Part shown: in pieces, positions 45,615 to 57,019 of the stretch | How positions within the stretch are numbered: the first letter of the stretch is position 1 | Layout: every line of letters begins with the position of its first letter | NCBI GenBank assembly: GCA_000711775.1 | Contig: ARYC01000756.1 | Coordinates: 1-64,000, forward strand | Length of the DNA stretch: 64,000 nucleotides | DNA from: Oxytricha trifallax | Taxonomy: Eukaryota > Ciliophora > Spirotrichea > Sporadotrichida > Oxytrichidae | Reading direction: 5' to 3' | Notes under the pieces: generated by a model | What the model saw: the letters and a program-made list of their open reading frames with translations, nothing else | The model's database searches: none | What the model was told of the DNA's origin: nothing | Program-made: the position numbers and the translations under genes

Positions 45615-45929
45615 GTTTTATTAAATAGATGTTAAGAATTGCTCTCTCGATTAAATGGATAAGCTAGAATAAAAAATTTAATTTTTTTAATTTTACTCGA
45701 AACTTTGATATTGGAATATGGTTATCTCAGATTGTAAGTTCGTTAGGTCTAATAAAAGTTATTTATGTTCAATATATGAATTGATGCATGAAATGAGAGT
45801 TAATAATGTCTAAATATTTAGAGTTTTTGAATTGTTTTCTCGATATAATGGATTAGCTTGATAAAAGGATTTTATCTTTTTTTTAACTTGAGTCGAAAAT
45901 TTTATATTGGATAATGTTTGTCTCAGATT
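45615..45929 (+). repeat. ~195-bp degenerate tandem repeat, left part
   Basis: GAATTGCTCTCTCGATTAAA at about 45636 recurs as GAATTGTTTTCTCGATATAA at about 45829, each followed by GATAAGCT/GATTAGCT, a poly-T tract and CTCGAAACTTTGATATTGG / GTCGAAAATTTTATATTGG. The array continues beyond TBE-D at 50035-50445. Confidence 0.65.
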
Positions 45930-46099
45930 TAAAACCATAAAACCTCTTATTGTTGTTTATTAGTGCTATGATATGTAGTGTATAGTTAGGGTATTATTGG
46001 GTTTAGTAGTGAAAAAGCTGTTTTTATAGGAATTTAATCTAAATTAATTATTATTAGTTGACCTAATTCAAACAAGTTTTAGCTTATTGTCTTTGTTGT

Positions 46100-47508
46100 A
46101 TCTCTTGAATCTGGTTGTCTCAAGTGGATCAACCATGTCATTTTATGATTATCTAGAATTGTGAGGAGCTCTTATTATTATCATCTTGACTAAATTTCTA
46201 ATTTCTTCGATTACATCTTACTACTTTACATGTTTCTAAGCTAAGCTAATTCATTATATTTCATACTTTGTGCCAAAGTAAGACTTTCCATATCGCTCTC
46301 TGATATAATAGCAGCAACTGCCCATACATCCCACTATACTGAACCATTGGTCCACTTCTCTCTGATTGAAAAATATCCAGGTATACCAAGAACCTTAGTT
46401 AAGGTAATATTTTCTTACCGTAATTCTCTATTGAAATCGATAACAACAACTTCTAAATTTCATAGGTTCAACATAACATTTTCAGGCTTCAAATCTCTAT
46501 GAAAATATCCAAGTTCATGCAACTCTATGACACCCTATATCATATCTGATAGAATATCATTCAAATCATTTTGGTATCTGTTGTGATATAGATAGTCTCT
46601 AAGAGTCTTTTCAAATTTCTTTAGTCTAAGTGGGATGAAACCAAAGCCTAAAATAACACCATCTAACTTTAGTAAATTCTTGCGTCTCTTCTCTATTCCT
46701 CTCTTAGAACTATATATTCGTAAGCGAATTCATTTTGGTACTGATCATTCTTAAATATATAGCTGAAAGGGTAAACCTTATGTATACTCATCAGCCACTA
46801 TGAGCTTTACTTTGTTAGACACGCTAATATTCAAATAATTTTCAATGCAATTGCTAAGATCAACTGCATTATATGCAAGAATATACATAGCTCTCTCTTT
46901 GAAACATGCTAGAAAGTTACTTCTTGCAAGTTGATTCATTGTTTCAAATCGTTTCTGCTTCTTTAGCTTTTCCTGCTATTCTTTTTGAGATTCAAGAGTA
47001 TTTGAATTTCTCTTTGATGGTACTAGTTTTTGAGTCTCTGCATGTTAAATCAAGAACTCACTAAGGTGATGCTTTTGCATATGCCTTTTAACTTTAGCTG
47101 AGTGAGTATTAGACTTCATACATGTCGTGCACTAATACCTTCCATCTACCTTATCGTGCTTGAAATACACCTTAGGCTTTCCAGAATGTATCTCTTTTAT
47201 ATGCCTCTTCAAGCTTTATTCAGTTGAGAAAAAATTCTAGCACTCTTAACATTAAAATTTTTTTATTTTTTCAACTGGTATCTGTTCTTTTTCTTCCTCA
47301 AAATAATCAATTTAAGTTTAAACTCCTATCTCTGTGCTCTCCTTCTGGTTTAAAATTTCTATGATAAAAACCTCTGCTTAAAACTCAAGAGCTCTTAGCT
47401 CTACCTCCCTCTCAACATAAATAATTTCAGGCTTTTAGTTTAGCCAAAGTTTAGCTATGATTATCCTGCTCCAAGAGAGATTTCTTTACGATTTAAATTA
47501 GCCGCCAT
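46100..47508 (-). pseudogene. TBE-D zinc-finger/kinase protein, decayed
   Basis: ATG 47508 matches the TBE-C start. Finger and kinase sequences align with TBE-C throughout, including an HRDLKPEN-like loop (plus-strand 46490-46520) and a VVVIDFN-like segment near 46440. Several small indels (for example around 46690 and 46775) break the frame. Same divergent arrangement with the 22-kDa gene. Function as for the other copies, but not expressible intact. Confidence 0.7.
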
Positions 47509-47689
47509 GTTTAAATTCAAATTTCTATTATAAAGCTTTAGTAACCTCTCTAAATATAGTTACTGCGCATAGGAGCTGGCACTGCAGCAATAATTGGTTG
47601 ATTTTGAAGTGTTAGAGATCATATTTATGCTTAGTATATAACTATACATTTTTCTAATATCATGCTTAATATTTTTAATTTTGGTACCA

Positions 47690-47885
47690 ACTTAGATAAA
47701 ACTCAGGTTGGTACTGGTTGGTACAATTAGGTTTTAAATTATTTTGGAACTTTTCTGTTAAAACCTCGTTAGTTTATAACTATGTGCTAATTAAGTTTTG
47801 GTACTATTAAATTTGTACCAATTAAAATTAAACGGATTTAGTACCATTACTAATTAAATTAAATCAAATTTAGTACTAATTTAAT
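47690..47885. promoter_or_regulatory. TBE-D divergent spacer with GGTAC/TAATTA repeats
   Basis: GGTTGGTACTGGTTGGTACA, GTGCTAATTAAGTTTTGGTA, TTTGTACCAATTAAAATTAA. Third copy of the spacer repeats of TBE-A and C, still recognisable in a decayed element. Confidence 0.35.
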
Positions 47886-47889
47886 GGAA

Positions 47890-48087
47890 CTAAATTGATA
47901 AAAATGGAGCTCCATCTCTGCAGTTTGTTACAGCTTCTGCGAACTTCCTCCACGTATCTTTACAGGGTTGACCTCCTATAAGATGCCCATATTTAATAGT
48001 AAGTTTTTTAACAATAGGATCCAGAAGTCTATAAATTATAATTTGAAATTCATTAATAGGAAGAGGAACAAAGATGGAATCACTCAA
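47890..48087 (-). CDS. Conserved TBE antisense ORF, copy in TBE-D
   Basis: Reads MSDSIFVPLPINEFQIIIYR, LLDPIVKKLTIKYGHLIG, GQPCKDTWRKFAEAVTNC, RDGAPFLSI. It keeps an open frame and near-identical protein to TBE-C even though neighbouring genes in TBE-D have decayed. Its 5' end overlaps exon 1 of the 22-kDa gene in antisense. Confidence 0.42.
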   Translation of the reverse strand: MSDSIFVPLPINEFQIIIYRLLDPIVKKLTIKYGHLIGGQPCKDTWRKFAEAVTNCRDGAPFLSI

Positions 48088-48860
48088 TGATCAAATGAAA
48101 AGAGTCGAGGCTCAAGAAATGATATCAAGATTCAGAAGTAAGGAAGATCTCTATCGATACCTAACTTTACATGGTAAGATAACTTGATGACTATTAACAA
48201 ATTATACAGTTGGTTTATTCCTTCCAACGATGGAAGGTACCAAAATTTCATTCTTGAAAGTAATACTTTGTGAGAAGAAGAAAGCTTTTAAAAATAAAGA
48301 GATTAAACAAATAGAAATTCCCAACTACCTTGAGATTTCAGTCATTAATCTTTATGAGGATGCCATATAAGATGAGAAAGTGGTAGTTTACCTTCCTACC
48401 AAGAAACAACTCTCTAATAAGTTACCTGAAAGAAACTTCTTTTTTTGGTATTCTTGGTACAATAAAAGAGGAGTATCTCAGAGAAATAATTGAAGAAGCA
48501 CATAAGAAACGATATTCTATCTCTCCTGAAGACTAGAAGAAGCAAGGCATTCTAATAAGCACAGCTTGGCTAGAGGAACTTAAGAAGCATCCTTATCTTT
48601 CAAGTAAGCTTTGACATATATCTTTGTAGAAAAATCTGGTACTGGTATATATCTTATGAAAGAGCATGCTAAGGTTCATAGAGATAGAAAACAGCAGACA
48701 GTTCATTAAGTTAGCAAGAGACTTTAAAAAGATGTTTAAAAGCCAGAAGATATGAACATAGATGCATGAGATGGCAATAAGAGAAGAAACTTACGGCCTG
48801 TCAAGCCTTAAGAAGAAAAAAAGAAAGAGAAGCCTTATCCTTTTCAGGGTCCATTTAATA
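48074..48860 (+). pseudogene. TBE-D '22-kDa' gene, two introns, decayed
   Basis: ATG 48074 (MESLNDQMKRVEAQEMISRF). Introns 48174-48209 (36 nt, ...TATACAG) and 48604-48629 (26 nt, ...TTTGTAG) at conserved sites. Exon 2 reads GLFLPTMEGTKISFLKVILC and NYLEISVINLYEDAI; a frame change follows ERNFFF near 48445. The TGA that ends TBE-A/C copies is lost (AATATATAA), so the 3' end is approximate. Confidence 0.7.
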
Positions 48861-49923
48861 TATAAACTATTTTATTCATTTAAGTCTAAAATTTATTAAT
48901 AAACATTCATTCTTCCTTTCCTTGCACATATCGTAGTCTTATCTTTATTCACTCTCTTGCAACTACTTTGTATTAAGTCTACTGAATCGATTGGTAAATC
49001 ATGCATTAGATGATACAGCAGTAGCTTCTTGTAGTAAGTCTTGATTTAACTCCAGTAAAATTCAATTCCATTAAATTATGGGCTATAAGGAACGTTGTAT
49101 ACAGGAGTTATGTTTAACTCTTAATACTCCTTAGTCTTATTAACTGATAAGTTATCAACAAACAAGATGATTTCTTAGTTTCTATACTTCTCTATGAGTT
49201 TATGCAAAAACTCAATATACTGCTCTCTCTTAATAGAGTGAGGATGAATGACATAAGCTTCTAGACCTTAATCTTCACTAATACCAGCTAAAATTGCGTG
49301 AGTTACAACCTTTAATATTTAGTCATATACTTCTATACTATCGTACTTTTATACTAGTACTAATTAATAAAGGTGTTGAATGTGAACACTGCTTCGTCAG
49401 CGTGTATGAACTTGATGTTATTAGTAATAGCTCTCTGCATTTAATCATATGTAAAGTTTAAATTAATACTATAAAATGCCACAGTAAAATCAATTACTGT
49501 CTTCACTCTATTGACAGTCTTGAAAGTTATGCCATTTCTTCTACAAATATTAGCTATAGTCTAAGAAGAGATACGTATGTCAGGAAACTTAAATTGAAAC
49601 ATGACAGCTCTTTAGTCAAGAGGAAAGTGAGTCCAATACTTTGAAGTCTTAGAGTCACAGAGGTAGTTAAAATGAGTCTAAGGGAACTTTTATTTTCTTA
49701 CTGGATGTTTTCAAGTACCAGAAAATAAATTTTAAACAGCTAACATGCTGTGATAACTAACAGTTGAGGCAATCTTGTGTATGAGTAATGCTATGACTGT
49801 ATAATTCAACACTGGTTTGACTTAGTCTATATGAATGATTGTACCATACCAAGGGTTAAGCAGTAAATATAAATATTTCTCATCATAAATATACCCAAAA
49901 TTTCGCTAATTTCTATTTCTCAT
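48860..49923 (-). pseudogene. TBE-D transposase, decayed
   Basis: ATG 49923 keeps the best family N-terminus: MRNRNQRNFGYIYDEKYLYL. Catalytic regions are readable: IHADEAVFTFNTF near 49390, ILFVDNLSVNKT near 49150, PYSPQFNGIEFYWS near 49080. Indels near 49120, 49350 and 49735 break the frame. The normal TGA is lost by a change near 48865. Confidence 0.72.
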
Positions 49924-50034
49924 TTTGCAATCTGAACTAATTTCTCTAATAACCCCAGTAAGATCTCAACTATAACCTAAAAATCAAAGCACTAAAAACC
50001 TCACTAAGGGATTTTTGAGTATGATTTTAAGTGC

Positions 50035-50445
50035 TTTAGGTAAAATTAAAGATATTTAAGTTCAATATAAGAATTGTTGTATGAAATAAGAGTTAAGAAT
50101 GTTTAAAGATTTAGTGTTGAGAATTGCTCTCTCGATAAAATTGATAAGCTTGATAAAAGGATTTTATCTTTTGTAATTTTTAGTCGAATCTTCGATATCT
50201 GATAATAATTTAGAAAAGATTCTAAATGTAAAAACCAAAAATTTAACTATTTTTTCTTTCTTATTGTGAATGTAAGTAAATCTTGATAAAATAATTTTTA
50301 ATGTAAAGGAGTTGACCTTGATGGATATAGAGATTTTTTTAAAGAGCATTTATCTTTTGTAAACTTGAGTCGAATCTTCAATATCAGATAATAATTTAGA
50401 AAAGATTTTAAATTGGAAAGCCAATTCGTTGATAATTATGTTTAT
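50035..50445 (+). repeat. ~195-bp degenerate tandem repeat, right part
   Basis: GAGAATTGCTCTCTCGATAA at 50119 and TTGTAATTTTTAGTCGAATC then CTTCGATATCTGATAATAAT; a second unit at 50310-50440 with AACTTGAGTCGAATCTTCAA and TATCAGATAATAATTTAG. Continues the array broken by TBE-D. Confidence 0.6.
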
Positions 50446-51300
50446 ATGCATTGATGCTTGAAGTGAATGCAATAACTCTTTGTGTTAATTCTAAAAATTA
50501 TGATTTTTCACATAATCTTTTTTCTTAGGAAGTGGGTTATCTTTTAAAAAAATTATCCGTATACGACTTATTAGTAAGAAAACCATTATCTCGATGTCGA
50601 GTTCTAATAATACAATTCTAAAAGTATACCTTATTGAGTGTGAGTGTTTGTTACTCTAGCCCATCATATATTAGAAAAATGGAACATATTTTAATTTTAC
50701 CAATAGGGAATTTAATGTTTATGTCCATTTAAACACATAGGTGAATTATTTCTGTACTTGTTGAAAGAATAGACTAAAATGAAAATTATTTTGTGCAATC
50801 TTGAGAAAGACTACGATTATTAATTATAATTAAAGGAATGAGCATGAATCTGAAATAGAATATGACATTAGCAGTTTCACCAAAACATGATTTATAATTT
50901 AAAGATATGTGTGTATAATGAGTAATCTCAAATTAAATTCAACATTTTACTGTTTAATACTAAAATAAAATCATTAATATTATTACTAACGAAGTCATAT
51001 CTGAAATGAGTTGAGTGTTAGTCATGAAGTCATAAAACACATAAAAAACCAAATTGCTACTATATTGCCTTCCTCCCTAACCAAGACTTCATACCAGATA
51101 TCCCAATAGGACAGTAAATGAAGAGATTCCCTTAATGGATGAATTGTAGAATATTCTTACCGACCCCACAGCTAATGTGAATGTAATCATTATCTTTTTG
51201 TAGTGATATTATCAGTGCATTTATCCGGCGTGGGTTGTTAATTAATTTTAAAGATAAATTATAATATGCAAATGAAGAATATTTAAGATTCATACTATCA
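50446..51300. other. AT-rich spacer, no gene seen
   Basis: No supported coding frame; the short minus-strand frame at 51132-51347 runs into the inverted repeat and is not convincing. Confidence 0.4.
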
Positions 51301-51564
51301 TTTAATATTGATAAAATACCTTTATAGGTAAATTGGTATAAACCCAAATATCATAAAATTTCTAATTTATTTTAATTGTCTCGATTTGTTATTTATTAAT
51401 TTATGATTTAATTAATAAGTTTGATAAAAATCAATCCCTTTTTCATGTGAAATGCATTAAAGAGAAGAATTGAAATAGGATTTTCATCAATGCTCATTAA
51501 GTTGCTTTCAATAATTTTCAGTTGTCTAACCAAATTATACCATATTAAAGCACAAAGATTACTA

Positions 51565-51857
51565 CTGGCAAGAAGATTAAGTTGAAACTAAAGAATGAAA
51601 CTGAGAATGTTGCTTGGATGAAAATTGAAATTCAAGGAAAAGTAAGAGGGAGAAGAGGCTCTAAACGCGCTCTTCAAGCAAATCTAAGACAGATCTGATG
51701 AGAAAACCAGAAAGTTATGATCAAGAGTTATGAGATTAGTGGTAGCACTGTGTTGAGCACTAACTGGGATGAAGTGGCCAAGAAGACTATGAGGACTAGA
51801 ATTGGCCAGATATTCATGATGTACAGATGTGGTCAAAGGACAACTGAGCGTGTTTAA
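51565..51857 (+). CDS. Unrecognised basic coding island
   Basis: TGKKIKLKLKNETENVAWMK, IEIQGKVRGRRGSKRALQAN, LRQI, two TGAs, then in the same frame ENQKVMIKSYEISGSTVLST, NWDEVAKKTMRTRIGQIFMM, YRCGQRTTERV. Strongly protein-like and basic. The double TGA may mark a true end, with the second half another segment. No family recognised. Confidence 0.4.
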
Positions 51858-52489
51858 GAATAGATAATCTTTAATTATATAAATTATCTTTATCTATCAG
51901 TTTACTGATCATGATTTACGCCTTATTGCTTTTTAATACTTTTGATTGTTTCATACATCCATATCTAAGTCATATTAAAATTCTCAGCTTTAATATCCAT
52001 GCTAGGGTCTAATGGCAACGTGCCAATAATTCTGAGTGATTTCTTATTTTCCTTTCCAAATTTTTCCTTGGTGATTGTAGAGTCATTCTTGAAATTCATT
52101 AGGCACATATTCATTAAGAAGACTTAAGTCCGTGAAGAGCGACTGGTCTGAGCATGTCATACTATAGAAAGAAGTGATATGTAAACACCTATAAAACATG
52201 ATGTGTTCCTTTAAAGAACTTTTTGATGAGAAAACTTTCAATGACAACTCATATACGAAGTTTATAATAGCAACATTGATACCTTTCAGAATAACCACAC
52301 ATTATCAGAGAAAAATAGAATTTCATTTCCATCATAAATCTGCTTTGATGAGAGATTTTTAAATAAAAAATAACATTAGAAATTTATCCTACACTCCCTA
52401 TCTCTTGGCACTCTCCTGAAACATGCAATCTTTTATCTATATGTGGACTGAAATATTTGTCAAACTTATTTCAAATGTTAATTTTGAAA

Positions 52490-52497
52490 GAGAGCTA
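52490..52497 (+). repeat. 8-bp direct repeat GAGAGCTA, left copy
   Basis: Identical to 53175-53182. Removing one copy plus the fold-back restores FEREL-YTLSDG. Fits a transposon target duplication (8 bp as in hAT-type insertions) or a hypotrich MDS/IES pointer. Confidence 0.8.
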
Positions 52498-53174
52498 GGC
52501 TAAGGTGACAAAGACTCACCCCCCATAAGGTATACTTTTAAATAAGTACTCTGATAGAACTCGACCTCCAGAGCAAACTTTTCTTAAGAACTGATTGTGG
52601 CCGGCTTTTAGTTTTCGAGATAACACACTGGCTAAGTCCAAAAATCATATATAAAATCATAAAATTTGGCTATGAAAAAATTTTGAAATTTTTTCTTAAG
52701 AACATCTAAATTAGTATAATCTGATAATTTTCAGATTTTACGGAATTACTTTGAGTATAAAATGTTTTCTCAAATATTTTAATCTAGATCTTACCTATAA
52801 TGATCTTCATTTATCATCATATTATTTTAAATTAGCCTATTAATATACAATATGATGATAAATGAAGATCTTTATAGGTAAGATCTAGATTAAAATATTT
52901 GAGAAAACATTTTATACTCAAAGTAATTCCGTAAAATCTGAAAATTATCAGATTATACTAATTTAGATGTTCTTAAGAAAAAATTTCAAAATTTTTTCAT
53001 AGCAAAATTTTATGATTTTATATATGATTTTTGGACTTAGCCAGTGTGTTATCTCGAAAACTAAAAGCCGGCCACAATCAGTTCTTAAGAAAAGTTTGCT
53101 CTGGAGGTCGAGTTCTATCAGAGTACTTATTTAAAAGTATACCTTATGGGGGGTGAGTCTTTGTCACCTTAGCC
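52498..53174. mobile_element. 677-bp near-perfect fold-back element
   Basis: Begins GGCTAAGGTGACAAAGACTC and ends with its reverse complement. Arms of about 325 bp differ at only a few positions (for example TTTGGCTATG against TTTTGCTATG); the loop near 52828-52855 is a short A/T stretch. No coding capacity. Flanked by GAGAGCTA on both sides. Arm identity implies a recent origin or recent gene conversion. Confidence 0.88.
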
Positions 53175-53182
53175 GAGAGCTA
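53175..53182 (+). repeat. 8-bp direct repeat GAGAGCTA, right copy
   Basis: Second copy of the repeat at 52490-52497, immediately outside the fold-back. Confidence 0.8.
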
Positions 53183-54279
53183 TATACATTGAGTGATGGC
53201 TGTACTATTGCACTATACTGCTTTGTTGATAACGAAGGAGGTATCCCTAAATCAGGCAACTTGACCTATCATTTGTAAGTTCTCTTGCTTAGCAGGCTTG
53301 AATGATGACCTCTACATGAGATCAAAGATTAAAGAAGCCATTAACCTTATAAAATATCCTAATGAAAGTGGACAAGGGCATAAATGTGTAGTCGTAAATT
53401 TCAAGGGAGCTGAAGGAGTCCCCATGAAATCACCTTAGCTATATTGTCTAAATACTTGGGAAGACATACAGGAATCTCTCTAATACATCTATGATCAATA
53501 TTCTTGTGATGATATGGGCAAGAATGCAAGAAAAATCTACGGTTACTAAGTCAGCCTAGGTGGAAGTTTACTAGCTAAATATTTTAACCGTTGTTGGTAA
53601 AAATACTCCATTGTCAGGTGCCACAATTTATGTAATGCCCTTTAACATTTATGATAACACACCTTTCTTCAGAAAGAATTTCTCCAGATTTATGACTTTA
53701 TGATGGGCTTTAACTTCCATTCGATCCTAAAGAATAAATTTGATGATTTGAGGAAAGTTATGGCAAATAACTATAGATTAATGGATATCGTCTTCAATGT
53801 GATGATTCCATCTTTCATCTATAAGACTCTTGAAGATTGATTGCAGAAGATTCAAGTTTTATTCTGAGTTGTTGACCATTTTAGTGTTGTCTGGGCTTTT
53901 ATAGGCATAATTAGTTAGAAGTGTAGCTCATCATTTTTCGCATTATTTAGTCAAATTCTTTTAAGATGTAGAGTTGGATTTGAACCGTTGACTTTACCTA
54001 TGATTATAATTGTATCATCACCTCGATTACTCATTAAGTTACTTCACTTTCACTACTGAGCAATCTCAAAGTCGTATTAGTTGCATTAATCATATTTCAA
54101 TTCTTCTCTTTAATGCATTGTCACATGAAGAAGGGATTGATTTTGATCAAACTTATTAATTAAATCATAAATTAATAAATAATAATATCGAGGCAGTTAA
54201 AATAAATTAGAAATTTTATGATATTTGGGTTTATACCATTTTACCTACATTTAGGTATTTTATCAATATTAAACAGAAA

Positions 54280-55738
54280 GTGAGTTAAGTAAGTTTTAGG
54301 TGTATATGAAATTCCAAGATATATGATGAACATCAATAACAGAGTGGTGACTTCAATTTTATAGAATAAAGTTAAAGACCGAAATTCAATAAAAATATAG
54401 AATCAATCAAAAATACAAAGCAGAGGTATTTTTAAAGGAAATAAAATTAGAACTAATAATGATTTCAATTTTTTAATTTGGAAAATATAAATATCAAATA
54501 TTATTAAGAATATTACATGATTGAACTGCCAAGAAAACTGAAGTGAATATGAATTTTAAAATTTATATTTGAACAATACTTGAAAATGTATATCTCAAAT
54601 ATTATTGCAATAAAACAATAATTTTCAATTATTAAGCTTTAGAAGATTAGATATTATTTGAATTTAAAAAAGCAATAACATTTTGTAAACCAGGAGAAAA
54701 TATGTGTTAAAATCTAAGATATACTAATCAATTACTTCATTACTATATTAACAATAGAGAAAGTAGTGAGATTGAAAATCATAAGGAAGCTTGTAAGAGT
54801 ATTTATAAACTTATTTATATAAATGTGAATGTTTCAGTTAATGTATGTATTTCACTTTAAATTCTATATTCTGCTACTTTTAGAATAATAAATATGCATT
54901 ATTGTGTTAAGCTTCACACTAGTCTTGGAGGATTCTCAATCATATGAATTTCATTGCTTATTGTTAAGAGAAATTCTTAGAAATTAAAGAAAGATAAATA
55001 CAATTATCCATAGAAAAAATTAGCACAACATGCTCTTTAATAAGAAAGTTGTGAATGTTTAAATATAATGGGAAAATATAGAAGACAAAAATTAAATGAT
55101 TCATATAACGACAATCAATTACAATGAATAAATAAATAATTATTAATTACAACGATACTATTTTAATTATTTTATAATAGAAGCTGTCAATGATTATAAC
55201 AAATAACAAGTTATAATGCATTTTTAATAATTAAAAAAAACTAGATCATTATTTAGTTCATACTTATTGCAATGTTTTTAATTCATTACATGTTTTTAAT
55301 TATTTGAAAGTTTTATCATTTGACATTTGTTATATGCAAAAGATTAGCTATTCTTGATATTTATGCTAATGGACATAATCTTGAGCCTTTAAGTAAAATG
55401 AAAATAAATAAAATTTCAATAATAAAAGTGGTTAGAAGAAGGCATTTGATATTGAGCATATGTTTTATGGGAAGTTATATATACATCGACTGCTGTACAT
55501 TTATTATCTTCATTTATTAATATTGTGTTTCTTTAAATTCAATTTAATCTAAAATAATGTGATATTTATTGAAATGTATTAAATTAAGAATTAGTGAATA
55601 CAATAAACACCACATGTTACTAATTGATATTGACTCTATAGCAAAATCTTAAAATTGAAAGAATTAAAATTAAATTATTATCTTAAAATGGGAATTAATA
55701 ATGGTTTTTTCCTAAACAGATTAAAAGTAGTAAATAAC

Positions 55739-55740
<2 letters not shown>
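54280..55740. other. AT-rich spacer, no gene seen
   Basis: Long A/T stretch. The open frame from 55320 (MTFVICKRLAILDIYANGHN) is composition-driven and not supported by anything else. Confidence 0.4.
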
Positions 55741-55788
<48 letters not shown>

Positions 55789-55813
55789 ATATATATTATA
55801 TATATATATATAT
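55741..55813. repeat. (TA)n microsatellite
   Basis: More than 30 TA units with two short interruptions (ATATTATATA), directly left of the C4A4-tipped MITE. The MITE's right flank is also TATATATA, so it may have inserted in a TA run that later grew. Confidence 0.9.
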
Positions 55814-56154
55814 AAAACCCCTTGATTCATTTAAGACTGAAAATAAGGGTAAATAGAGAAGGAAATGAATAAAGTACAGATAAATATACTTACCAGTGGT
55901 TGGTTGAGGAGACTTTGTTATCTTATTGGTTAAAATTTTTAGAGATACCCAAAAAATTAATTTTAATTGGTAGAGATTGTTTTCTTGTTAAAGTTTAATG
56001 ATCCTACTAATGTTTTTTATATTGCTGGAATCATTTTTAATTTCTGATCAGTTAATAATCTTTAATCAATATTTTATTCTAATTATTTCTATTTTAGCAA
56101 TTAAACTTGATCTGTTTATTCTTAACGACTTATTTCCATGAATCATGGGGTTTT
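55814..56154. mobile_element. C4A4-tipped MITE, copy 2
   Basis: About 340 bp. Left end AAAACCCCTTGATTCATTT, right end inward AAAACCCCATGATTCATGG, both next to TA. Matches the ends of the 33122-33381 element (AAAACCCC..GATCAATT). No coding capacity. Confidence 0.65.
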
Positions 56155-56159
56155 ATATA

Positions 56160-57000
56160 TATCTGAGATTGATTTAATAAAATAGATAGATTATTTGTTT
56201 ATTAATATACCAAAAAAGACAAAAAAATATTTAAAAGTAATTGGCTTTAATAGTAAATTAATTTATTGAATCAAAACTGCCGGAGTAAATATAAACAACA
56301 TAAATTGAAAAATAATATAAAAAAGTTAGAGTGTTTATTAAAGAAAATGAGGTAGCCAGCATTTAAATAATAACTGAATACTCTAGAAATATGTAAATAT
56401 GATATAATTAGATATTATTATGTAGATATAAAATGATTAGTAAGTTATTAAAGTAAAATGTACGAATGAATTTGAGTTACAAAAATAAATGATTAAACTA
56501 TTTATGATAAATATGTTAGATACCTCATATATATATATATATAGCAATAATATCCTTTCAATAGACAAAGAACATAATTTATTAAATCATATAAAGGAAG
56601 AAGTGTAAAATGAAATTTAATAGAGATTAAATGAATAAAAAGTAAAAACAAATTAAATATTTAAATGGAATGTAACAAAGTATACTATGAATGTCTTTGT
56701 ATGCATGGAAATCTTGATTATTGGTTGATTATATGTCCTAGAATTTATCATAATAATTTTGATTAGTATTTTGAGAATTAAATGTAGTTAATATGTTGAG
56801 TTATAATTGAAAATAAAATATAACTGTATAGTTGAGTTGAAAATAATGTAAGTGGTCGATAAAAAACTAATTAAAGTTAATAGGAGTAATTTAGAATTAA
56901 AATATTTAGCATTTGTGGATAATCTGGAATTACCAAATAATAGGAACAATATCAGTTAATTAAAACCATTGAAAAATTGTTGAATAATCTATCATTTAAA
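56160..57000. other. AT-rich spacer, no gene seen
   Basis: Nothing recognised beyond a short (TA)n at about 56528. Confidence 0.4.
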
Positions 57001-57019
57001 AATCCATGAAATTAAAAAG

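Larger units (their letters stand above)
45930..50025. mobile_element. TBE-D: older, decayed telomere-bearing element
   Basis: The left tip is eroded (AAAACCATAAAACCTCTTATTG against CAAAACCCCAAAATCCCTTAGTG in TBE-C); the right end likewise (AAGGGATTTTTGAGTATGATT inward-out). Gene order as in TBE-A/C. No target duplication is now recognisable. It lies inside a ~195-bp repeat array; removing about 4.09 kb restores that period. Tip decay and frame damage make it older than TBE-A and TBE-C. Confidence 0.88.
52198..53840 (+). pseudogene. ABHD1/2/3-EMB8-YheT type alpha/beta-hydrolase gene, split by a fold-back element
   Basis: ATG 52198 (MMCSFKELFDEKTFNDNSYT). Family landmarks: YTPYLLALS-TGA-NMQSFIYM (normally P-x-L-x-G-H-x-Q), VNFERELYTLSDGCTIALYC (E-R-E-x-L-x-D-G), DNEGGIPKSGNL, KCVVVNFKGAEGVPMKSPQL (the GC-GVP loop), YCLNTWEDIQESLQYIY, and the nucleophile elbow YGYQVSLGGSLLAKYF (G-x-S-x-G). 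Then VVGKNTPLSGATIYVMPFN. The family comprises membrane-associated esterases/lipases; the C-terminal catalytic His region is absent. Breaks: a TGA at 52415, frame changes near 53275, 53600 and 53680, plus the 677-bp insertion within RE-L. Confidence 0.78.
51302..54271. mobile_element. ~3-kb segment bounded by ~177-bp inverted repeats, carrying a hydrolase gene
   Basis: Left arm 51302-51478 starts TTAATATTGATAAAATACC and holds GGTATAAACCCAAATATCAT and TCAATCCCTTTTTCATGTGA; right arm 54094-54271 is its reverse complement with scattered differences. Between them are a small coding island, an ABHD-type gene and a fold-back element. It may be a transposon that captured a host gene, or a germline segment duplicated in inverted orientation. 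No transposase was seen inside. No target duplication found. Confidence 0.55.

Noticed and set aside
53930-54065. tRNA-like text (GTAGCTCA A-box-like word on plus, GGTTCAAATCC B-box-like word on minus)
   Set aside because: The two boxes are on opposite strands, and the T-arm stem around TTCAAAT does not pair beyond GG/CC; no cloverleaf could be drawn.
55320-55520. ORF MTFVICKRLAILDIYANGHN...
   Set aside because: Isolated in A/T DNA, no similarity or neighbours to support it.
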